Assembly (NCBI GenBank): GCA_947471745.1
Contig: CANJKZ010001237.1
Span: 2,028,001 to 2,092,000 of the forward strand
Length of the DNA stretch: 64,000 bases
Direction: 5' to 3'
Source: Closterium sp. Naga37s-1
Taxonomy: Eukaryota > Streptophyta > Zygnematophyceae > Desmidiales > Closteriaceae
Under the pieces are notes generated by a model. That model did no database searches, was not told the DNA's origin, and saw only the letters and a list, made by a program, of their open reading frames with translations. The translations under genes were made by a program, and so were the position numbers. Numbering within the stretch: position 1 is the first letter of the stretch; each line of letters begins with the position of its first letter. Shown here one piece after another: positions 8,691-20,600 of this stretch.

Positions 8691-11600
8691 ATGGCGTCCA
8701 CTCTTCGCTCATCCGCGCGCCACTTCCGCGCCGCCACCGCCGCCGCATTCGCCGCCCGCTCCGCACTCCCGCGCGCGCGCATCGCCGCCTCACTCGGATC
8801 CGCCGCATCGTTGCCGCGCGTCCACCAACACCCAGCACGGCCATTCGCCCTCGCGCCCTCTTCTCACGCCTCACCGTCACTGCCAGCACCACCGGCAGCA
8901 TCAGACCTCCTCGCTCGCTCCTCCTTCGCGTCATGCGCGCCGTCCTTTTCCGTCTTGGCGCGAAGCACGGCGAGCTTTGATCGGATCGCAGGCGCAGGCA
9001 GATCAGCTCCGCAGACCTCACAGCCGTCGATTTCCGCATCATCCCCGCCACGGAGTTTCGACTCAGCCCAGAAACACCGACTCAGCACCCTTGTCGCGCT
9101 CCCGGGTGCGCTCGCTATCGGCCGCGTGCCCTCCGCCGCCTCCGCCCCGCCGTCGCTGCGCGCGGCGCACGGCGTAGTGGGTGCAGCGCGGGCGGCGGGC
9201 GCGGGGCAGGCGAGGGGCGTGTTTGTGGAGGTGAAGAAAGGCGACGTGGATCGAGCCATCAAGAAGTGAGTGGCGGGGGAAGTGGGAGAGGGGAGAGGGT
9301 GAGCTATTGGGGACTGAGGATAGGGTGAGGCATGAGGAAGCGAGCAATGGGGGCGCGGGGAAGGCGAGGGGCGTGTTCGTGGACGGGAAGAAGGGCACGT
9401 GGATCGAGCCATCAAGAAGTGAGTGGTAGTTGAGAGGGAAGAGGGTGAGTCGTGCTCTCACCCACCCATGCTGTCACGCACCCATTTGTGCATGCATGGT
9501 GCGAGCTTACAAGTGTTGGCATACATGCACGTGTGACGACCTGTGAGCATGCAGTCGAACATGCTCGTCAGTGCATATTCACGGTTGCAAGCAGCTTTGA
9601 GTGCAAGCAAGCAGTCATTTCCTTTGTGCTATCAGATTGAAGCTCGGCGCATAATTTCCTCTTCTGCTGCCTCCCCATGCTGCACTGTTGCCTCCCCTCC
9701 TCCTCCCTCCCCACCACTCCTCCACACACCCCCCCAACCCAAGCCCCCAACCTCCACACCTCTCCCCTCCTCCCGCAGGTTCAAGATCAAGCCACAAGGG
9801 GACAACGCCATAAGGGTGGCGAGGGCGAGGGCACCACTCTCCGCTTACCCCCCTTTCTCCCCTTCCCCTCTATCCGCAGGTTCAAGATCAAGCTACAAGG
9901 GGACAACGCCATAAGGGGGCGGAGCTGAAGCGGCTGCGCTCCAAGGAGGCGGAGATCAGGCGGCAGCAGCGCGACTTCCGGCAGAAGCTCGCCTGGATCA
10001 TGGCCAAGCGCGCCAGGTGGGTGGGATGGGAGAGGGATGGTCAGGCGTTTCAGGTGTGGTGGGATGAGCATGGGGGCCAAGCCAAGCACTCCAGGTGGGA
10101 TGGTCAGGCGGCAGCAGAGAGACTTTCGGCAGAATGGGATGGGCAAGCCGTCCAGGTGGGATGGGCAAGCCCTCCAGGTGGGTGAGATGCTGGGTAATGC
10201 AGCAGAGAGCATAGGTAATGCAGCAGAAAGCATGGGTAATGCAGCAGAAAGCATGGGTAATGCAGCAGAGAGCATGGGTAATGCAGCAGAGAGCATAGGT
10301 AATGCAGCAGAAAGCATGGGTAATGCAGCAGAGAGCATGGGTAATGCAGCAGAGAGCATGGGTAATGCAGCAGAGAGCATGGGTAATGCAGCAGAGAGCA
10401 TGGGTAATGCAGCAGAGAGCATGGGTAATGCAGCAGAGAGCATGGGTAATGCAGCAGAGAGCATGGGTAATGCAGCAGAGAGCATGGGTAATGCAGCAGA
10501 GAGCATGGGTAATGCAGCAGAGAGCATGGGTAATGCAGCAGAGAGCATGGGTAATGCAGCAGAGAGCATGGGTAATGCAGCAGAGAGAATGGGTAATGCA
10601 GCAGAGAGCATGGGTAATGCAGCAGAGAGCATGGGTAATGCAGCAGAGAGCATGGGTAATGCAGCAGAGAGCATGGGTAATGCAGCAGAGAGCATGGGTA
10701 ATGCAGCAGAGAGCATGGGTAATGCAGCAGAGAGCATGGGTAATGCAGCAGAGAGCATGGGTAATGCAGCAGAGAGCATGGGTAATGCAGCAGAGAGAAT
10801 GGGTAATGCAGCAGAGAGCATGGGTAATGCAGCAGAGAGCATGGGTAATGCAGCAGAGAGCATGGGTAATGCAGCAGAGAGCATGGGTAATGCAGCAGAG
10901 AGCATAGGTAATGCAGCAGAGAGCATGGGTAATGCAGCAGAGAGCATGGGTAATGCAGCAGAGAGCATAGGTAATGCAGCAGAGAGCATAGGTAATGCAG
11001 CAGAAAGCATGGGTAATGCAGCAGAGAGCATGGGTAATGCAGCAGAGAGCATGGGTAATGCAGCAGAGAGCATGGGTAATGCAGCAGACAGCATGGGTAA
11101 TGCAGCAGAGAGCATGGGTAATGCAGCAGAGAGCATGGGTAATGCAGCAGGGAGCATAAGTAATGCAGCAGAAAGCATGGGTAATGCAGCAGAGAGCATG
11201 GGTAATGCAGCAGAGAGCATGGGTAATGCAGCAGAGAGCATGGGTAATGCAGCAGAGAGCATGGGTAATGCAGCAGAGAGCATGGGTAATGCAGCAGAGA
11301 GCATGGGTAATGCAGCAGAGAGCATGGGTAATGCAGCAGAGAGCATGGGTAATGCAGCAGAGAGCATGGGTAATGCAGCAGAGAGCATGGGTAATGCAGC
11401 AGAGAGCATGGGTAATGCAGCAGAGAGCATGGGTAATGCAGCAGAGAGCATGGGTAATGCAGCAGAGAGCATGGGTAATGCAGCAGAGAGCATGGGTAAT
11501 GCAGCAGAGAGCATGGGTAATGCAGCAGAGAGCATGGGTAATGCAGCAGAGAGCATGGGTAATGCAGCAGAGAGCATGGGTAATGCAGCAGAGAGCATGG

Positions 11601-14600
11601 GTAATGCAGCAGAGAGCATGGGCAATGCAGCAGAGAGCATGGGCAATGCAGCAGAGAGCATGGGTAATGCAGCAGAGAGCATGGGTAATGCACCAGAGAG
11701 CATGGGTAATGCAGCAGAGAGCATGGGTAATGCAGCAGACAGCATGGGTAATGCAGCAGAGAGCATGGGTAATGCAGCAGAGAGCATGGGTAATGCAGCA
11801 GACAGCATGGGTAATGCAGCAGAGAGCATGGGTAATGCAGCAGAGAGCATGGGTAATGCAGCAGAGAGCATGGGTAATGCAGCAGAAAGCATGGGTAATG
11901 CAGCAGAGAGCATGGGTAATGCAGCAGAAAGCATGGGTAATGCAGCAGAAAGCATGGGTAATGCAGCAGAGAGCATGGGTAATGCAGCAGAGAGCATGGG
12001 TAATGCAGCAGAGAGCATGGGTAATGCAGCAGAGAGCATGGGTAATGCAGCAGAGAGCATGGGTAATGCAGCAGAGAGCATGGGTAATGCAGCAGAGAGC
12101 ATGGGTAATGCAGCAGAGAGCATGGGTAATGCAGCAGAGAGCATGGGTAATGCAGCAGAGAGCATGGGTAATGCAGCAGAGAGCATGGGTAATGCAGCAG
12201 AAAGCATGGGTAATGCAGCAGAAAGCATGGGTAATGCAGCAGAGAGCATGGGTAATGCAGCAGAGAGCATGGGTAATGCAGCAGAGAGCATGGGTAATGC
12301 AGCAGAGAGCATGGGTAATGCATCAGAGAGCATGGGTAATGCAGCAGAGAGCATGGGTAATGCAGCAGAGAGCATGGGTAATGCAGAAGAGAGCATGGGT
12401 AATGCAGCAGAGAGCATGGGTAATGCAGCAGAGAGCATGGGTAATGCAGCAGAGAGCATGGGTAATGCAGCAGACAGCATGGGTAATGCAGCAGAGAGCA
12501 TGGGTAATGCAGCAGAGAGCATGGGTAATGCAGCAGAGAGCATGGGTAATGCAGCAGAGAGCATGGGTAATGCAGCAGAGAGCATGGGTAATGCAGCAGA
12601 GAGCATGGGTAATGCAGCAGAGAGCATGGGTAATGCAGCAGAGAGCATGGGTAATGCAGCAGAGAGCATGGGTAATGCAGCAGAGAGCATGGGTAATGCA
12701 GCAGAGAGCATGGGTAATGCAGCAGAGAGCATGGGTAATGCAGCAGACAGCATGGGTAATGCAGCAGAGAGCATGGGTAATGCAGCAGAGAGCATGGGTA
12801 ATGCAGCAGACAGCATGGGTAATGCAGCAGAGAGCATGGGTAATGCAGCAGAGAGCATGGGTAATGCAGCAGAGAGCATGGGCAATGCAGCAGAGAGCAT
12901 GGGTAATGCAGCAGAGAGCATGGGTAATGCAGCAGAGAGCATGGGTAATGCAGCAGAGAGCATGGGTAATGCAGCAGAGAGCATGGGTAATGCAGCAGAG
13001 AGCATGGGTAATGCAGCAGAGAGCATGGGTAATGCAGCAGAGAGCATGGGTAATGCAGCAGAGAGCATGGGTAATGCAGCAGAGAGCATGGGTAATGCAG
13101 CAGAGAGCATGGGTAATGCAGCAGAGAGCATGGGTAATGCAGCAGAGAGCATAGGTAATGCAGCAGAAAGCATGGGTAATGCAGCAGAGAGCATGGGTAA
13201 TGCAGCAGAGAGCATAGGTAATGCAGCAGAGAGCATAGGTAATGCAGCAGAAAGCATGGGTAATGCAGCAGAGAGCATGGGTAATGCAGCAGAGAGCATG
13301 GGTAATGCAGCAGAGAGCATGGGTAATGCAGCAGAGAGCATGGGTAATGCAGCAGAGAGCATGGGTAATGCAGCAGAGAGCATGGGTAATGCAGCAGAGA
13401 GCATGGGTAATGCAGCAGAGAGCATGGGTAATGCAGCAGAGAGCATGGGTAATGCAGCAGAGAGCATGGGTAATGCAGCAGAGAGCATGGGTAATGCAGC
13501 AGAGAGCATGGGTAATGCAGCAGAGAGCATGGGTAATGCAGCAGAGAGCATGGGTAATGCAGCAGAGAGCATGGGTAATGCAGCAGAGAGCATGGGTAAT
13601 GCAGCAGAGAGCATGGGTAATGCAGCAGAGAGCATGGGTAATGCAGCAGAGAGCATGGGTAATGCAGCAGAGAGCATGGGTAATGCAGCAGAGAGCATAG
13701 GTAATGCAGCAGAAAGCATGGGTAATGCAGCAGAGAGCATGGGTAATGCAGCAGAGAGCATGGGTAATGCAGCAGGGAGCATAAGTAATGCAGCAGAAAG
13801 CATGGGTAATGCAGCAGAGTGCATGGGTAATGCAGCAGAGAGCATGGGTAATGCAGCAGAGAGCATGGGTAATGCAGCAGAGAGCATGGGTAATGCAGCA
13901 GAGAGCATGGGTAATGCAGCAGAGAGCATGGGTAATGCAGCAGAGAGCATGGGTAATGCAGCAGACAGCATGGGTAATGCAGCAGAGAGCATGGGTAATG
14001 CAGCAGAGAGCATGGGTAATGCAGCAGAGAGCATGGGTAATGCAGCAGAGAGCATGGGTAATGCAGCAGAGAGCATGGGTAATGCAGCAGAGAGCATGGG
14101 TAATGCAGCAGAGAGCATGGGTAATGCAGCAGAGAGCATGGGTAATGCAGCAGAGAGCATGGGCAATGCAGCAGAGAGCATGGGCAACGCAGCAGAGAGC
14201 ATGGGTAATGCAGCAGAGAGCATGGGTAATGCAGCAGAGAGCATGGGTAATGCAGCAGAGAGCATGGGTAATGCAGCAGAGAGCATGGGTAATGCAGCAG
14301 AGAGCATGGGTAATGCAGCAGAGAGCATGGGTAATGCAGCAGACAGCATGGGTAATGCAGCAGAGAGCATGGGTAATGCAGCAGAGAGCATGGGTAATGC
14401 AGCAGAGAGCATGGGTAATGCAGCAGAGAGCATGGGTAATGCAGCAGAGAGCATGGGTAATGCAGCAGAGAGCATGGGTAATGCAGCAGAGAGCATGGGT
14501 AATGCAGCAGAGAGCATGGGTAATGCAGCAGAGAGCATGGGCAATGCAGCAGAGAGCATGGGCAATGCAGCAGAGAGCATGGGTAATGCAGCAGAGAGCA

Positions 14601-17600
14601 TGGGTAATGCAGCAGAGAGCATGGGTAATGCAGCAGAGAGCATGGGTAATGCAGCAGAGAGCATGGGTAATGCAGCAGAGAGCATGGGTAATGCAGCAGA
14701 GAGCATGGGTAATGCAGCAGAGAGCATGGGTAATGCAGCAGAGAGCATAGGTAATGCAGCAGAAAGCATGGGTAATGCAGCAGAGAGCATGGGTAATGCA
14801 GCAGAGAGCATAGGTAATGCAGCAGAGAGCATAGGTAATGCAGCAGAAAGCATGGGTAATGCAGCAGAGAGCATGGGTAATGCAGCAGAGAGCATGGGTA
14901 ATGCAGCAGAGAGCATGGGTAATGCAGCAGAGAGCATGGGTAATGCAGCAGAGAGCATGGGTAATGCAGCACAGAGCATGGGCAATGCAGCAGAGAGCAT
15001 GGGTAATGCAGCAGAGAGCATAGGTAATGCAGCAGAAAGCATGGGTAATGCAGCAGAGAGCATGGGTAATGCAGCAGAGAGCATAGGTAATGCAGCAGAG
15101 AGCATAGGTAATGCAGCAGAAAGCATGGGTAATGCAGCAGAGAGCATGGGTAATGCAGCAGAGAGCATGGGTAATGCAGCAGAGAGCATGGGTAATGCAG
15201 CAGAGAGCATGGGTAATGCAGCAGAGAGCATGGGTAATGCAGCAGAGAGCATGGGTAATGCAGCAGAGAGCATGGGTAATGCAGCAGAGAGCATGGGTAA
15301 TGCAGCAGACAGCATGGGTAATGCAGCAGAGAGCATGGGTAATGCAGCAGAGAGCATGGGTAATGCAGCAGAGAGCATGGGTAATGCAGCAGAGACCATG
15401 GGTAATGCAGCAGAGAGCATAGGTAATGCAGCAGAAAGCATGGGTAATGCAGCAGAGAGCATGGGTAATGCAGCAGAAAGCATGGGTAATGCAGCAGAAA
15501 GCATGGGTAATGCAGCAGAGAGCATGGGTAATGCAGCAGAGAGCATGGGTAATGCAGCAGAGAGCATGGGTAATGCAGCAGAGAGCATGGGTAATGCAGC
15601 AGAGAGCATGGGTAATGCAGCAGAGAGCATGGGTAATGCAGCAGAGAGCATGGGTAATGCAGCAGAGAGCATGGGTAATGCAGCAGAGAGCATGGGTAAT
15701 GCAGCAGAGAGCATGGGTAATGCAGCAGAAAGCATGGGTAATGCAGCAGAAAGCATGGGTAATGCAGCAGAGAGCATGGGTAATGCAGCAGAGAGCATGG
15801 GTAATGCAGCAGAGAGCATGGGTAATGCAGCAGAGAGCATGGGTAATGCAGCAGAGAGCATGGGTAATGCAGCAGAGAGCATGGGTAATGCAGCAGAGAG
15901 CATGGGTAATGCAGCAGAGAGCATGGGTAATGCAGCAGAGAGCATGGGTAATGCAGCAGAGAGCATGGGTAATGCAGCAGAGAGCATGGGTAATGCAGCA
16001 GAGAGCATGGGTAATGCAGCAGAGAGCATGGGTAATGCAGCAGAGAGCATGGGTAATGCAGCAGAGAGCATGGGTAATGCAGCAGAGAGCATGGGTAATG
16101 CAGCAGAGAGCATGGGTAATGCAGCAGACAGCATGGGTAATGCAGCAGAGAGCATGGGTAATGCAGCAGAGAGCATGGGTAATGCAGCAGACAGCATGGG
16201 TAATGCAGCAGACAGCATGGGTAATGCAGCAGAGAGCATGGGTAATGCAGCAGAGAGCATGGGCAATGCAGCAGAGAGCATGGGTAATGCAGCAGAGAGC
16301 ATGGGTAATGCAGCAGAGAGCATGGGTAATGCAGCAGAGAGCATGGGTAATGCAGCAGAGAGCATGGGTAATGCAGCAGAGAGCATGGGTAATGCAGCAG
16401 AGAGCATGGGTAATGCAGCAGAGAGCATGGGTAATGCAGCAGAGAGCATGGGTAATGCAGCAGAGAGCATGGGTAATGCAGCAGAGAGCATGGGTAATGC
16501 AGCAGAGAGCATGGGTAATGCAGCAGAGAGCATGGGTAATGCAGCAGAGAGCATGGGTAATGCAGCAGAGAGCATGGGTAATGCAGCAGAAAGCATGGGT
16601 AATGCAGCAGAGAGCATGGGTAATGCAGCAGAGAGCATAGGTAATGCAGCAGAGAGCATGGGTAATGCAGCAGAAAGCATGGGTAATGCAGCAGAGAGCA
16701 TGGGTAATGCAGCAGAGAGCATGGGTAATGCAGCAGAGAGCATGGGTAATGCAGCAGAGAGCATGGGTAATGCAGCAGAGAGCATGGGTAATGCAGCAGA
16801 GAGCATGGGTAATGCAGCAGAGAGCATGGGTAATGCAGCAGAGAGCATGGGTAATGCAGCAGAGAGCATGGGTAATGCAGCAGAGAGCATGGGTAATGCA
16901 GCAGAGAGCATGGGTAATGCAGCAGAGAGCATGGGTAATGCAGCAGAGAGCATGGGTAATGCAGCAGAAAGCATGGGTAATGCAGCAGAAAGCATGGGTA
17001 ATGCAGCAGAGAGCATGGGTAATGCAGCAGAGAGCATGGGTAATGCAGCAGAGAGCATGGGTAATGCAGCAGAGAGCATGGGTAATGCATCAGAGAGCAT
17101 GGGTAATGCAGCAGAGAGCATGGGTAATGCAGCAGAGAGCATGGGTAATGCAGCAGAGAGCATGGGTAATGCAGCAGAGAGCATGGGTAATGCAGCAGAG
17201 AGCATGGGTAATGCAGCAGACAGCATGGGTAATGCAGCAGACAGCATGGGTAATGCAGCAGAGAGCATGGGTAATGCAGCAGAGAGCATGGGTAATGCAA
17301 TGCAGCAGAGAGCATGGGTAATGCAGCAGAGAGCATGGGTAATGCAGCAGAGAGCATGGGTAATGCAGCAGAGAGCATGGGTAATGCAGCAGAGAGCATG
17401 GGTAATGCAGCAGAGAGCATGGGTAATGCAGCAGAGAGCATGGGTAATGCAGCAGAGAGCATGGGTAATGCAGCAGAGAGCATGGGTAATGCAGCAGAGA
17501 GCATGGGTAATGCAGCAGAGAGCATGGGTAATGCAGCAGAGAGCATGGGTAATGCAGCAGAGAGCATGGGTAATGCAGCAGAGAGCATGGGTAATGCAGC

Positions 17601-20600
17601 AGAGAGCATGGGTAATGCAGCAGAGAGCATGGGTAATGCAGCAGAGAGCATGGGTAATGCAGCAGAGAGCATGGGTAATGCAGCAGAGAGCATGGGTAAT
17701 GCAGCAGAGAGCATGGGTAATGCAGCAGAGAGCATGGGTAATGCAGCAGAGAGCATGGGTAATGCAGCAGAGAGCATGGGTAATGCAGCAGAGAGCATGG
17801 GTAATGCAGCAGAGAGCATGGGTAATGCAGCAGAGAGCATGGGTAATGCAGCAGAGAGCATGGGTAATGCAGCAGAGAGCATGGGTAATGCAGCAGAGAG
17901 CATGGGTAATGCAGCAGAGAGCATGGGTAATGCAGCAGAGAGCATGGGTAATGCAGCAGAGAGCATGGGTAATGCAGCAGAGAAGCATGGGTAATGCAGC
18001 AGAGAGCATGGGTAATGCAGCAGAGAGCATGGGTAATGCAGCACAGAGCATGGGCAATGCAGCAGAGAGCATGGGTAATGCAGCAGAGAGCATAGGTAAT
18101 GCAGCAGAAAGCATGGGTAATGCAGCAGAGAGCATGGGTAATGCAGCAGAGAGCATAGGTAATGCAGCAGAGAGCATAGGTAATGCAGCAGAAAGCATGG
18201 GTAATGCAGCAGAGAGCATGGGTAATGCAGCAGAGAGCATGGGTAATGCAGCAGAGAGCATGGGTAATGCAGCAGAGAGCATGGGTAATGCAGCAGAGAG
18301 CATGGGTAATGCAGCAGAGAGCATGGGTAATGCAGCAGAGAGCATGGGTAATGCAGCAGAGAGCATGGGTAATGCAGCAGAGAGCATGGGTAATGCAGCA
18401 GAGAGCATGGGTAATGCAGCAGAGAGCATGGGTAATGCAGCAGAGAGCATGGGTAATGCAGCAGAGAGCATGGGTAATGCAGCAGAGAGCATGGGTAATG
18501 CAGCAGAGAGCATGGGTAATGCAGCAGAGAGCATGGGTAATGCAGCAGAGAGCATGGGTAATGCAGCAGAGAGCATGGGTAATGCAGCAGAGAGCATGGG
18601 TAATGCAGCAGAGAGCATAGGTAATGCAGCAGAAAGCATGGGTAATGCAGCAGAGAGCATGGGTAATGCAGCAGAGAGCATGGGTAATGCAGCAGGGAGC
18701 ATAAGTAATGCAGCAGAAAGCATGGGTAATGCAGCAGAGTGCATGGGTAATGCAGCAGAGAGCATGGGTAATGCAGCAGAGAGCATGGGTAATGCAGCAG
18801 AGAGCATGGGTAATGCAGCAGAGAGCATGGGTAATGCAGCAGAGAGCATGGGTAATGCAGCAGAGAGCATGGGTAATGCAGCAGACAGCATGGGTAATGC
18901 AGCAGAGAGCATGGGTAATGCAGCAGAGAGCATGGGTAATGCAGCAGAGAGCATGGGTAATGCAGCAGAGAGCATGGGTAATGCAGCAGAGAGCATGGGT
19001 AATGCAGCAGAGAGCATGGGTAATGCAGCAGAGAGCATGGGTAATGCAGCAGAGAGCATGGGTAATGCAGCAGAGAGCATGGGCAATGCAGCAGAGAGCA
19101 TGGGCAATGCAGCAGAGAGCATGGGTAATGCAGCAGAGAGCATGGGTAATGCAGCAGAGAGCATGGGTAATGCAGCAGAGAGCATGGGTAATGCAGCAGA
19201 GAGCATGGGTAATGCAGCAGAGAGCATGGGTAATGCAGCAGAGAGCATGGGTAATGCAGCAGAGAGCATGGGTAATGCAGCAGACAGCATGGGTAATGCA
19301 GCAGAGAGCATGGGTAATGCAGCAGAGAGCATGGGTAATGCAGCAGAGAGCATGGGTAATGCAGCAGAGAGCATGGGTAATGCAGCAGAGAGCATGGGTA
19401 ATGCAGCAGAGAGCATGGGTAATGCAGCAGAGAGCATGGGTAATGCAGCAGAGAGTATGGGTAATGCAGCAGAGAGCATGGGCAATGCAGCAGAGAGCAT
19501 GGGCAATGCAGCAGAGAGCATGGGTAATGCAGCAGAGAGCATGGGTAATGCAGCAGAGAGCATGGGTAATGCAGCAGAGAGCATGGGTAATGCAGCAGAG
19601 AGCATGGGTAATGCAGCAGAGAGCATGGGTAATGCAGCAGAGAGCATGGGTAATGCTGCAGAGAGCATGGGTAATGCAGCAGAGAGCATAGGTAATGCAG
19701 CAGAAAGCATGGGTAATGCAGCAGAGAGCATGGGTAATGCAGCAGAGAGCATAGGTAATGCAGCAGAGAGCATAGGTAATGCAGCAGAAAGCATGGGTAA
19801 TGCAGCAGAGAGCATGGGTAATGCAGCAGAGAGCATGGGTAATGCAGCAGAGAGCATGGGTAATGCAGCAGAGAGCATGGGTAATGCAGCAGAGAGCATG
19901 GGTAATGCAGCACAGAGCATGGGCAATGCAGCAGAGAGCATGGGTAATGCAGCAGAGAGCATAGGTAATGCAGCAGAAAGCATGGGTAATGCAGCAGAGA
20001 GCATGGGTAATGCAGCAGAGAGCATGGGTAATGCAGCAGAGAGCATGGGTAATGCAGCAGAGAGCATGGGTAATGCAGCAGAGAGCATGGGTAATGCAGC
20101 AGAGAGCATGGGTAATGCAGCAGAGAGCATGGGTAATGCAGCAGAGAGCATGGGTAATGCAGCAGACAGCATGGGTAATGCAGCAGAGAGCATGGGCAAT
20201 GCAGCAGAGAGCATGGGTAATGCAGCAGAGAGCATGGGTAATGCAGCAGAGAGCATGGGTAATGCAGCAGAAAGCATGGGTAATGCAGCAGAAAGCATGG
20301 GTAATGCAGCAGAGAGCATGGGTAATGCAGCAGAGAGCATGGGTAATGCAGCAGAGAGCATGGGTAATGCAGCAGAGAGCATGGGTAATGCAGCAGAGAG
20401 CATGGGTAATGCAGCAGAGAGCATGGGTAATGCAGCAGAGAGCATAGGTAATGCAGCAGAGAGCATGGGTAATGCAGCAGAGAGCATGGGTAATGCAGCA
20501 GAGTGCATGGGTAATGCAGCAGAGAGCATGGGTAATGCAGCAGAGAGCATGGGTAATGCAGCAGAGAGCATGGGTAATGCAGCAGAGAGCATGGGTAATG

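Noticed and set aside
8864-9461. Minus-strand frames opposite bS21 exon 1
   Set aside because: High GC keeps several frames open; only the plus frame runs into the bS21 motif with matching splice phase.
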